Assembly: GCA_015485455.1 (NCBI GenBank)
Contig: WFTN01000591.1
Span: 1 to 9,386, forward strand
Direction: 5' to 3'
From: Planctomycetota bacterium
GTDB lineage: Bacteria > Planctomycetota > GCA-002687715 > DRQF01
Length of the DNA: 9,386 bases
This document shows, piece after piece, positions 1-5,821 of this stretch. The translations under genes were made by a program, and so were the position numbers. Below the pieces are notes generated by a model. The model searched no databases and was not told the DNA's origin. It worked only from the letters and a program-made list of their open reading frames with translations. The number at the start of each line of letters is the position of its first letter. Positions within the stretch are counted from its first letter, which is position 1.

Positions 1-75
1 GGAAACCACAACATGGCAATGGGTTTGAATGGCCCGGGATTCGATCGGTTCACGATGGGAATCACTCCTGAGTGA
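1..75 (+). CDS. possible C-terminal tail of an upstream gene (partial)
   Basis: Frame 1 is open from the first base and ends at TGA 73-75, giving 24 residues that end in RFTMGITPE. It is too short to recognise a family. Frame 3 is also open, to a stop at 69-71, so the assignment rests only on openness at the window edge. If real, the upstream gene lies on the same strand as the thiF-like gene and ends 123 bases before it. No function can be given. Confidence 0.25.
   Translation, partial: GNHNMAMGLNGPGFDRFTMGITPE
62..75. repeat. 14-base palindrome at window start
   Basis: TCACTC-CT-GAGTGA is a perfect 6+6 dyad with a two-base centre. As RNA it could form only a 5-bp stem with a 4-base loop, and no U-tract follows (the next bases are AAAACGG). 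It overlaps the stop codon of the possible upstream gene tail. It could be an operator or chance; it is too weak to call a terminator. Confidence 0.3.
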
Positions 76-198
76 AAACGGCTCAACTAAGTGGACAGAC
101 TCAATTTATCGACTGAACCGGGATCCGCAAGATAGAGCCTTCTAGTAAAGGTCCTCAATTCTGTTGCGCACAGGGATGGGGGTTTGTAAACCTAATTC

Positions 199-1233
199 AT
201 GGAAGACAAATTCGAACGATATTCTCGACAAGTTTTGTTCCCTCCCATAGGCGAATCTGGCCAAGAATCCTTGTCAAAAGCTACCGTAGGGCTCGTAGGC
301 TTAGGAGCTCTCGGATCAACCATCGCCGAATCCTTGGTCCGTGGGGGAATCGGCCGCCTCATTGCCGTTGATCGCGATATCATCGAAAGCTCTAATCTTC
401 ACCGTCAGGGTCTTTACCAGGAGGAAGATGCTCAATCGAAGCTCCCGAAAGCCGAAGCCGCAAGAAAACGGCTTCAAACCATGAATTCTCAGGTGACCGT
501 GGAAACACATGTCTTGGATTTTCGCGCCAATTGTGCTGAAGACTTGTTTTCCGATTGTCAGATTTTAATTGATGGCACAGATAGCTTCGAAACCCGCTAT
601 CTCATCAATGATCTGTCTATTCGTTTGGGCATTCCATGGATTTATGGTGCTTGCGTCGGTGCCACCGGCATGACGGCCACCATTATTCCCCAAGAAACGC
701 CCTGTTTGGCCTGCCTCTTCCCTGATCCACCACCCCCTGGATCAGGGGAAACTTGCGACACAGCGGGGATCATTGCCCCCGCAGCCCAAATCGTGGCTGC
801 GCTCCAGGTCACGGAAGCACTCAAGATCCTTGTTGGTGACACGGATTCCTTAAGAACAGGTCTCCTATCATTTGAGCTGTGGCCCTTTCGTCTCATCGAG
901 ATCGGCACCAAAAACCCGAAACCCAATGCATCGTGCCCAGCGTGTTCTAAGAAGGAACTCCGATTCTTGGATGGAGAACACGAGACTGAAGGAATCGTCC
1001 TTTGTGGCCGTGACTCAGTACAAATTAGACCATCCAGTGTCGCAAGGATGGACTTTGCTGACATCGAAGATCGATGGAAAACCCAGGGAACAGTAGAAGG
1101 AAACGGACTTGTCCTAACACTCACAGCAGAAGAACTCACCATGACCCTCTTTCGGGATGGACGAGCTTTGATCAAAGGGACTACAGACCCAGCCCGAGCC
1201 CGCCAATTCTATGCTCGATATGTGGGAAGCTGA
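199..1233 (+). CDS. thiF: ThiF/MoeB-type E1-like adenylyltransferase
   Basis: This 344-residue E1-like enzyme would use ATP to adenylate the C-terminal glycine of a ubiquitin-like sulfur carrier (ThiS or MoaD type) in the cytoplasm, for thiazole/thiamine or molybdopterin synthesis. Visible motifs are the nucleotide-binding GLGALG (34-39), the acidic strand end VDRD (57-60), NLHRQ (66-70) with the arginine finger, DGTDSFETR (125-133), and two zinc CxxC pairs, C169/C172 and C246/C249. The presumed active-site cysteine is C186 in TCDTAG. After the second CxxC there is a C-terminal module of about 80 residues. It begins LCGRDSVQI and ends with DGRALIKGT and FYARYVG, as I recall from Bacillus-type ThiF proteins. 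That makes ThiF a better fit than MoeB, but the substrate cannot be fixed without a neighbouring carrier gene, and none is in view. The start is the ATG at 199; a GGATGGGGG stretch (173-181) is a rather distant ribosome site. A strong hairpin lies inside the gene at 718-749. Confidence 0.9.
   Translation: MEDKFERYSRQVLFPPIGESGQESLSKATVGLVGLGALGSTIAESLVRGGIGRLIAVDRDIIESSNLHRQGLYQEEDAQSKLPKAEAARKRLQTMNSQVTVETHVLDFRANCAEDLFSDCQILIDGTDSFETRYLINDLSIRLGIPWIYGACVGATGMTATIIPQETPCLACLFPDPPPPGSGETCDTAGIIAPAAQIVAALQVTEALKILVGDTDSLRTGLLSFELWPFRLIEIGTKNPKPNASCPACSKKELRFLDGEHETEGIVLCGRDSVQIRPSSVARMDFADIEDRWKTQGTVEGNGLVLTLTAEELTMTLFRDGRALIKGTTDPARARQFYARYVGS
718..749 (+). repeat. strong intragenic hairpin in the thiF-like gene
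   Basis: The arms 718-729 and 738-749 pair over 12 base pairs, with one G-U wobble near the base and ten consecutive Watson-Crick pairs (CCCTGATCCA with TGGATCAGGG). They enclose an 8-base C-rich loop. The segment encodes FPDPPPPGSGE, immediately before the active-site cysteine codon. The protein motif itself looks family-typical, so the pairing may be a by-product of codon choice. No U-tract follows, so it does not look like an intrinsic terminator. Confidence 0.7.
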
Positions 1234-1377
1234 GAGCACATGCTCCTTGGCAGCCCACTTCATTCATAGGATTGAAGCTTGATAGCCCCAAGGTTGTGAA
1301 TAATGCGGGTCAGAGCAATTCCCTGCTTGATTATGGAAGCCCAAACATCTATGCTTTCCGCCATGAGAAGTGGATTT

Positions 1378-1770
1378 ATGATGAAAACGTGTATTGTTGC
1401 CCTTTTGGCCTTTGTCACCTCTTGCGCCTCCCAAGATGGCGTCAATTCCCAGTTTGACGCCAACCCCGTCCATGCGCCTTTGATCAATCAAGTTGGTGCA
1501 ACCCGTGATGCAGCCATCGACCACACAGCCGCTGTGGGAGCTGAAATCGCAGATGTGGCTTTGGAGCCAATCCGCTTCTTCTTCAAAATATCAGAGCCTG
1601 GCTACAACTTTGAAGACAGTGTCCAAGTGGCGGCTCGCCCCGCTACACCAGAAGAGCGCCTTTCCTACCGCCGGAACCAAATGGGCCTTCCCGAGTCCGC
1701 TGATTCACGGATTGCTGCTCGGCGCTCCTTGATTCGCGCCCGGCAAGTGCCCCAGGCATCCCAAAAATAG
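1378..1770 (+). CDS. small putative lipoprotein of unknown function
   Basis: This predicted exported protein has 130 residues from the ATG at 1378. I prefer this start over the upstream in-frame ATG at 1303 because GAGAAG (1365-1370) sits at good ribosome-site spacing and the protein then begins with a signal peptide, MMKTCIVALLAFVTSC. The ATG at 1381 is equally possible. VTSC fits the lipobox pattern, so the mature protein would start at the cysteine about residue 16 and be lipid-anchored. The mature part is polar. It has an alanine-rich segment (TRDAAIDHTAAVGAEIADVA) that is probably helical, and an Arg-rich C-terminal third ending in RARQVPQASQK. I recognise no family. It lies 144 bases after the thiF-like gene and 223 before the next start, so its operon status is unclear. 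Confidence 0.65.
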   Translation: MMKTCIVALLAFVTSCASQDGVNSQFDANPVHAPLINQVGATRDAAIDHTAAVGAEIADVALEPIRFFFKISEPGYNFEDSVQVAARPATPEERLSYRRNQMGLPESADSRIAARRSLIRARQVPQASQK

Positions 1771-1811
1771 CCTCGAAGCAAACTCCATATCTTTTGAGTC
1801 GTTTATAGAAG

Positions 1812-1840
1812 CGCAACTTCGGTGAGCATAAGAAGTTGTG
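1812..1840 (+). repeat. weak hairpin downstream of the lipoprotein gene
   Basis: CGCAACTTC (1812-1820) can pair with GAAGTTGTG (1832-1840) over 9 bp with one G-U pair and an 11-base loop. A run of five T ends at 1860, about 15 bases later, which is too far for a standard intrinsic terminator. It may mark the 3' end of the lipoprotein transcript or be chance. I see nothing else convincing in 1771-1993. Confidence 0.3.
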
Positions 1841-1993
1841 TTCAGTGTCTCCTCATTTTTGCCGAAGAAGTAGTAGGCCCAACATGGGTCAACAGCGAAG
1901 GAAACCCCATCAAGGAAGCAAAGGCTTCGTAAGATGGAAGATGCGCCATTGAAACGAATATCCGGCCCAGCGAGAGGCCATTTGGAGAAAACT

Positions 1994-2422
1994 ATGCGAA
2001 CTCATTCGACCCCCTTCTTCATGGCTGCCATGGTTTTAGGTTTGACCTTCGTCATCCCATTTCAAACATCGGGCGCCAATGAAAGGCCATCGGCGCCTCG
2101 GGCTTCGTCTGCTAGCCAACTCCAAGACCAATTGGAAGACTTGGCCAAGCGCGTCACCCAATTAGAGTCAGCCAAGCTGTCTTTAGAAATCAAAGTAAAA
2201 ACCCAAGGTGAATTGCTTGGGGAAATTTATGGTTGGATGCGCACCTTGCCCGCAGCAAGCGAAGCGCTCCGAGAAAGTCTGGAAACAGCCAAGAAAAATG
2301 GCTTCGCCAAAGCTGGGCCCAACCCCATGGCTAAGAACAATGTTCTCGAAGGTCTTAAGGAGTTTGCCAAAGCTCTTTCCGCGTCTAACCCGGCGAAACC
2401 GAAAACTCCCAAGAAAAAGTAG
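1994..2422 (+). CDS. small exported coiled-coil protein of unknown function
   Basis: The predicted protein has 142 residues from the ATG at 1994. That start has GGAG (1984-1987) in front and exposes a signal peptide: MRTHSTPFF, a hydrophobic core at about residues 9-24, and a likely cleavage site after TSGA near residue 28. An in-frame ATG at 1934 would add 20 charged residues ahead of the signal and is less likely. Residues 41-78 form a probable coiled coil with regular Leu/Val/Ile spacing (LQDQLEDLAKRVTQLESAKL). A second helical stretch covers about 86-130. The tail is Lys/Pro-rich (PKTPKKK). No domain family is recognised. A coiled-coil periplasmic or envelope-associated role is an inference from the architecture only. 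Confidence 0.65.
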   Translation: MRTHSTPFFMAAMVLGLTFVIPFQTSGANERPSAPRASSASQLQDQLEDLAKRVTQLESAKLSLEIKVKTQGELLGEIYGWMRTLPAASEALRESLETAKKNGFAKAGPNPMAKNNVLEGLKEFAKALSASNPAKPKTPKKK

Positions 2423-2503
2423 ACGAGCATCCTCATTCTCCAGATTGTGAAGATCTTTCAATCTATCGGTGTTTTCCCTCCAGAGCGCTGCTATGGTCGT
2501 TTC

Positions 2504-3499
2504 ATGATGCTTCGGACTCTCACACTCCTCATTGTCTTTGGAACATGTTGTGCCGCCCAAGATTCATCTCTTCGGGGGCCCATGATTCAATTTCCAGCCA
2601 AAGGCTGGGATTTTGGCACCATCACCCGAGGGCGACAGCTTCGACACACCTTTGAACTTAAAAACACCGGTGACCAAGACTTGGTTATTTCTTACGCCCA
2701 GGTCACTTGCGGATGTTTGAAATTGAAGCTGGATCGAAAAATCCTGCCTCCAGGTGAGTCAAGCGTGCTGCGCATATTCCTGGACAGCAATCGCCAGGAA
2801 GGCCACATCAAGAAGCACATTCGCATCCAATCCAATGCCAAAAACCAAAGCCATGTTCTCATCCCGGTGGAAGGAACGATTAACCCGGTTTATCGCCTGG
2901 AATACCCCAACCTCGACTTAGGGGCCAGAGAACAGCACGAGTCGATTGTCAAAGAAATGCGGATCTTCGCTCTGCCAAATCGCTGGCCAGAAATTTCGTC
3001 AATTGAATTTCGCGGAACCAGTATCAAGATCACAACCAAACGATTCGGCACACCGACCAAAGCCCACGGGATTATCGTTTCCGTCACAGCACGGGCCAAT
3101 CAAAAACCCGGTCGCCAATCGATTCCCGTGAGAATCAACCTCAAGAACGACTTAGTGGACGCCATTCGATTCTTGGTTTTAGGTGTCGTGATAGGAGACC
3201 TCAGAATCGAACCAAAAAAACTCACTTTACCCCCACAAGAAAAAACGAAGACATCCCAAACAACACTGACAATGACGAGTGGCAGCCAAAAGCCCTTCAA
3301 GATCTTGAAAGCAACTTGCCACGACAATCGTGTGAGCATTCAATTCACGGCAGGAAAATCCGAGACAAGCCACCCTTTACTCATCACCTTTGATCCCAAG
3401 AACCGTGGAAAAGGGCTCAGAACACGTATTTATATCGTCACCGATCGCCCAGATCAGTCGGTATTCACCGTCCCCGTCAATATTCCCGTAATTCCCTAG
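2504..3499 (+). CDS. exported DUF1573-domain protein
   Basis: This predicted secreted protein has 331 residues. From the ATG at 2504 (or 2507) it starts with a signal peptide, MMLRTLTLLIVFGTCCAAQ. The GTG at 2447 would add 19 non-signal residues and is less likely, although neither start has a clear ribosome site. Residues about 30-110 carry the DUF1573 pattern: DFGTI (36-40), HTFELKNTG (48-56), and TCGC (68-71) followed by LPPGESSVLRI. The family has an immunoglobulin-like beta fold and is abundant in Bacteroidota and Planctomycetota. Its function is not established, although the CGC motif hints at metal or thiol chemistry. Two further beta-rich segments follow, at about 135-232 and 235-331, the last with STSHP-like strands and the ending FTVPVNIPVIP. 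I see no C-terminal anchor. The gene begins 81 bases after the coiled-coil gene. Confidence 0.8.
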   Translation: MMLRTLTLLIVFGTCCAAQDSSLRGPMIQFPAKGWDFGTITRGRQLRHTFELKNTGDQDLVISYAQVTCGCLKLKLDRKILPPGESSVLRIFLDSNRQEGHIKKHIRIQSNAKNQSHVLIPVEGTINPVYRLEYPNLDLGAREQHESIVKEMRIFALPNRWPEISSIEFRGTSIKITTKRFGTPTKAHGIIVSVTARANQKPGRQSIPVRINLKNDLVDAIRFLVLGVVIGDLRIEPKKLTLPPQEKTKTSQTTLTMTSGSQKPFKILKATCHDNRVSIQFTAGKSETSHPLLITFDPKNRGKGLRTRIYIVTDRPDQSVFTVPVNIPVIP

Positions 3500-3615
3500 A
3501 AATATCCCCAGTCGTCTCCGTATCCCCCAACATCGGTCTCCGAAGAAGTCAAGGTAGGTTGGCCCCCCATCTGGTCAACTGGCCAGAAAGACCGACGTGG
3601 GCAGAGAGAGTCGAA

Positions 3616-3621
3616 GGGGAG
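3616..3621 (+). promoter_or_regulatory. ribosome binding site fixing a GTG start
   Basis: GGGGAG, preceded by AA, lies 7 bases before the GTG at 3629. It is among the clearest Shine-Dalgarno matches in the window and decides the start of the GYF_2 protein, which has no nearby ATG consistent with an N-terminal membrane segment. Confidence 0.6.
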
Positions 3622-3628
3622 AACTATT

Positions 3629-4174
3629 GTGGTCATAGCGACAACGCTCAGTTTCTGGGGCACAAGTGTCTCCGGCAGCATCCTCTTCGCCATCGTTTGC
3701 GCCCTTTTGGCAGCCAGCAAAGGACGATCAGCCTTGACATGGGGTGTCATGGGCTTCTTCTTCCAATGCTTCGGACTTCTTTTCGTTGTGCTCGCAGGAG
3801 ACGTCGTCGATCCCAGGGAAGAAGAGGAAGTGGGCCGAAGCCATCGGCGGCGGATCAATGAAAGACTGAAAAGAGAATCAAACAAGATTGATCAACTCAA
3901 ATCGGAGATGCGAGGCCGTTTGGACGCTCATGATCTGGCTTCTGGCATCGACACCCGCCGTATCCGCAAGCCCCTTAACCGAAGCCATGGTGATACCTAC
4001 ATCGGATCGAATCCAAGCTGGTACTATGATGACCACGGAGCAACCGCCGGTCCAATCGCCGAAAGAGCATTGCGAAGCCTCATGGACTCGGGTCTCATTC
4101 ATAGTCGAACTTTGATCTGGCGAGAGGGTATGACTGACTGGCGCCCATGGGAAGATATTCCAGAACTGGGATAG
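3629..4174 (+). CDS. two-helix membrane protein with C-terminal GYF_2 domain
   Basis: This 181-residue protein starts at GTG. Two hydrophobic segments (about 12-29 and 37-57) form a membrane hairpin separated by a short KGRSA loop. They are followed by a very charged, probably coiled linker (about 62-100, EEEEVGRSHRRRINERL and onward). The C-terminal 50 residues match the GYF_2 domain: WYYDDHG (131-137), GPI (141-143), an acidic/helical turn, then LIWREGM (162-168), W171 and W174. GYF-type domains bind proline-rich peptides in eukaryotes; the bacterial GYF_2 version is usually attached to membrane or zinc-ribbon modules, and its ligand is unknown. By topology the domain is probably cytoplasmic, acting as a membrane-tethered recruiter, but that is inference. 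The gene converges with arginase, with 99 bases between the stops. Confidence 0.8.
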   Translation: MVIATTLSFWGTSVSGSILFAIVCALLAASKGRSALTWGVMGFFFQCFGLLFVVLAGDVVDPREEEEVGRSHRRRINERLKRESNKIDQLKSEMRGRLDAHDLASGIDTRRIRKPLNRSHGDTYIGSNPSWYYDDHGATAGPIAERALRSLMDSGLIHSRTLIWREGMTDWRPWEDIPELG

Positions 4175-4273
4175 AGTGAGCCCCCCGTATAACAATGGCG
4201 CAATCCTGAGGGATTCTCACGTTCCAGGTCGACAATCAACTCCTTGGCCAGCAGACAAACTCAGACTCTAAAA

Positions 4274-5185
4274 TCAGATAATGCGGCGTCCAAAAGCGCT
4301 TTGAATGAGATGCACCACGGCGTCCGCGGTTTGATTGCGAACATCTTCCACGGGATTCAACTCAACGATATCCATGGAAGTGAGCTGCTTGCTATCTGCC
4401 AGTAGCTCCATGAAGAGATGAGCTTCGCGAAAACTGATGCCTCCACGAACGGGCGTTCCCACACCGGGAGCAACAATGGGATCCAAGCCATCAATGTCGA
4501 AGGAAAGGTGAATACCAGCGGTTCCGGCGCTGGCCCCCTCGATAGCCCGTTTCGTGACTTCGGCCATCCCCAAACGATCAACTTCCTTCATCGAAAAAAC
4601 TTTGATGCCACTCTTCGCCACCATTTCCTTTTCTGAATCGTCTACGTCCCGAGCGCCGATCACGAAGACGTTCTCAGGATCAATACAGGGTTCATCTCCC
4701 CCCACGGCATTGAGTGCCTCACTGCCGTAGCCCAACAAAGAGGCCAATGGCATGCCATGGACGTTGCCTGAAGGCGATGTGGCGGGAGTATTCATGTCCG
4801 TATGAGCATCAAACCAAATGACCCCCAGCTTCTCATTTTCTTTACGATAGTGAGATGCCACACCGGCAATGGTACCTGCAGCAATGGAATGATCCCCTCC
4901 AAGAAAAACAGGCAATGCCCCTCTTCTCTTTGCCTCCATAGCGACATCATGCAATCGAATGCAGACTTCGACTATCTCGTCAATGTATTTGGCACTTCCA
5001 CCATCCTTCGGCAGAGTCACCCGGCTCTTGAGGCTGATCTCCCCCCGATCGATCAGATCATGACCCAAAGCGGCGATCTTTGTCCCTATACCAGCAATGC
5101 GAAGGGCGCTTGGTCCCATATCCACCCCCCTGAGGTTGGCACCCAGGTCCATGGGCACCCCAAATATCTCAACTTGCATAGGCAT
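4274..5185 (-). CDS. rocF: arginase
   Basis: This 303-residue ureohydrolase is predicted to hydrolyse L-arginine to L-ornithine and urea in the cytoplasm with a two-manganese centre. All metal ligands are visible: H99 (GGDHS), D126, H128 and D130 (DAHTD), and D230 and D232 (SFDIDGLDP). The substrate-binding elements are arginase-like rather than agmatinase-like: N132, S139, N141 and catalytic H143 in SPSGNVHGMP, D182/D183 in RDVDD, and E275 in VELNP. The length is normal for bacterial RocF. The start MPMQ at 5185 could instead be the Met two codons later; only a weak GGA lies upstream. It is divergent from phhB, sharing a 183-base upstream region with two dyads. With PruA, encoded nearby on the same strand, it supplies two steps of arginine-to-glutamate catabolism. 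The ornithine aminotransferase in between is not in the window. Confidence 0.93.
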   Translation of the reverse strand: MPMQVEIFGVPMDLGANLRGVDMGPSALRIAGIGTKIAALGHDLIDRGEISLKSRVTLPKDGGSAKYIDEIVEVCIRLHDVAMEAKRRGALPVFLGGDHSIAAGTIAGVASHYRKENEKLGVIWFDAHTDMNTPATSPSGNVHGMPLASLLGYGSEALNAVGGDEPCIDPENVFVIGARDVDDSEKEMVAKSGIKVFSMKEVDRLGMAEVTKRAIEGASAGTAGIHLSFDIDGLDPIVAPGVGTPVRGGISFREAHLFMELLADSKQLTSMDIVELNPVEDVRNQTADAVVHLIQSAFGRRII

Positions 5186-5281
5186 AAGCTTTGTTTCCGA
5201 AAGGCTTTAAGAATTCAATCTAAGTTCAGGCTCCACCAAAAGGAGCTTTCTGTCGATATCTTAAGAGCGAAAATATCTTTC

Positions 5282-5304
5282 ACCAATGGAAAGGTTCCAT
5301 TGGT
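5282..5304. repeat. 10-bp perfect inverted repeat in the arginase/phhB divergent region
   Basis: ACCAATGGAA (5282-5291) and TTCCATTGGT (5295-5304) are perfect inverted copies around a 3-base centre. The right half also contributes GGTTC (5293-5297), which can pair with GAACC (5306-5310), giving a mutually exclusive alternative stem. Its place between two divergent catabolic genes makes it a candidate regulator operator or leader hairpin. No regulator gene is in view, so the binding protein is unknown. Confidence 0.55.
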
Positions 5305-5338
5305 TGAACCGGATTTCCTCCATTGAGGCGCAAGCAAC

Positions 5339-5353
5339 GGGTTCTGAGAACCC
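5339..5353. repeat. 15-base dyad just upstream of phhB
   Basis: GGGTTCT-G-AGAACCC is a perfect odd palindrome ending 15 bases before the phhB ATG and 6 bases before its weak GAGAG ribosome site (5360-5364). As RNA it gives a 6-bp GC-rich stem with a 3-base loop. It repeats the GGTTC/GAACC half-sites seen at 5293-5310, which suggests that one factor might recognise both places, though the spacing differs. Confidence 0.45.
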
Positions 5354-5368
5354 CAGATCGAGAGTGCG

Positions 5369-5683
5369 ATGGATCGACGAAGACTGAGCGACAGCGAAAT
5401 CAAATCGGCCTTAGGGCGGCTTGCAAACTGGGAGCTCAAGGAAGGAAAGCTAAGCCGCAAATTCAGATTTCGTGATTTCAATGAAGCTTTCGGCTTCATG
5501 ACGAGGGTCGCTCTGGTGGCAGAGAATCTTCGCCACCACCCAGAGTGGACCAACATCTACGGAACAGTCTTGGTCCACCTTTGGACTCATGAAGTTCAAG
5601 GGATTACCGACTACGACCTTATCTTGGCTGGCAAAATGGATGTTTTTGCCGAAGCTGTCAAGCGGCCTCTTCCCGTGGGCTGA
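5369..5683 (+). CDS. phhB: pterin-4a-carbinolamine dehydratase
   Basis: This 104-residue protein matches the PCD/PhhB/DCoH family. It is predicted to dehydrate 4a-hydroxytetrahydrobiopterin during recycling of the pterin cofactor of aromatic amino acid hydroxylases, in the cytoplasm. The signature is intact: E52, then HHPEW (56-60), Y64, V67, L71, THEVQGIT (73-80) and D83. The N-terminal region has the usual LxDxE...L..W pattern (LSDSEIKSALGRLANWEL). The length is typical. The ATG at 5369 follows a GAGAG site at short spacing. No phenylalanine hydroxylase (phhA) is in the window. PCD genes are often unlinked, and family members also occur in genomes without PhhA, where the role may concern molybdopterin or be unknown. 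Confidence 0.93.
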   Translation: MDRRRLSDSEIKSALGRLANWELKEGKLSRKFRFRDFNEAFGFMTRVALVAENLRHHPEWTNIYGTVLVHLWTHEVQGITDYDLILAGKMDVFAEAVKRPLPVG

Positions 5684-5714
5684 ATTCACCTCAATACCAA
5701 CTTCCAGTGAAATC

Positions 5715-5736
5715 CCCTTTGGAGTAAACCAAAGGG
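5715..5736. terminator. 8-bp hairpin after phhB, no U-tract
   Basis: CCCTTTGG (5715-5722) and CCAAAGGG (5729-5736) pair perfectly around a 6-base AGTAAA loop, 32 bases after the phhB stop. The plus strand continues AGACTCCG, so the classic U-run is missing. A role in ending phhB mRNA is plausible from position only. Confidence 0.4.
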
Positions 5737-5757
5737 AGACTCCGAGGGACCCGGCAT

Positions 5758-5787
5758 CGATTCGCTTCGTTTGACCGAAGCGAATCG
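5758..5787. terminator. 12-bp hairpin between convergent phhB and pruA
   Basis: CGATTCGCTTCG (5758-5769) and CGAAGCGAATCG (5776-5787) are perfect inverted copies around a TTTGAC loop. Beyond a small internal bulge, CGGC (5752-5755) and GCCG (5791-5794) extend the stem by 4 bp. Its place between two convergent stop codons (5683 and 5822) suits a bidirectional terminator or RNA-end protecting structure. Neither side has a U-tract, so classic intrinsic termination is doubtful. Confidence 0.5.
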
Positions 5788-5821
5788 GTAGCCGTGTCGA
5801 TACGACGGCGAAAACTTACGG

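Noticed and set aside
46..120. Inverted CGGTTCA (46-52) and TGAACCG (114-120) before the thiF-like gene
   Set aside because: Seven-base arms 61 bases apart are expected by chance; similarity to the GAACC sites near phhB was noted but is too short to claim.
642..1175. 177-codon open frame on the minus strand inside the thiF-like gene
   Set aside because: It lies wholly antisense to a gene with clear family motifs, its translation is low in recognisable structure, and no ribosome site precedes it.
1272..1304. Promoter-like TTGAAG/TTGATA and AATAAT before the lipoprotein gene
   Set aside because: The two possible -35 elements give spacings of 21 and 14 bases, both poor.
1822..1935. Short plus-strand reading frame starting at GTG with a plausible-looking C-terminal part (AEEVVGPTWVNSEGN)
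   Set aside because: Thirty-seven codons, no ribosome site, cysteine-rich nonsense at the start, and overlap with the hairpin and leader of the next gene. It could be a relic but is not supportable.
3496..3885. 129-codon minus-strand frame ending in GGYGDDWGYF and covering the gap before the GYF_2 gene
   Set aside because: Most of it is antisense to the GYF_2 gene, and the serine/arginine-rich translation is typical of a shadow frame.
4175..4273. Possible terminator between the convergent GYF_2 and arginase genes (AATCC-TGAG-GGATT near 4203-4216)
   Set aside because: The stem is only 5 bp and no U-tract follows on either strand.
4802..5326. 174-codon plus-strand frame across arginase and its upstream region
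   Set aside because: Antisense to the most conserved part of arginase; no family resemblance and no start signal.
5215..5556. 113-codon minus-strand frame antisense to phhB, extending over the divergent region
   Set aside because: It overlaps a gene with an intact PCD signature, and its Ser/Leu/Arg-rich translation has no recognisable motif.
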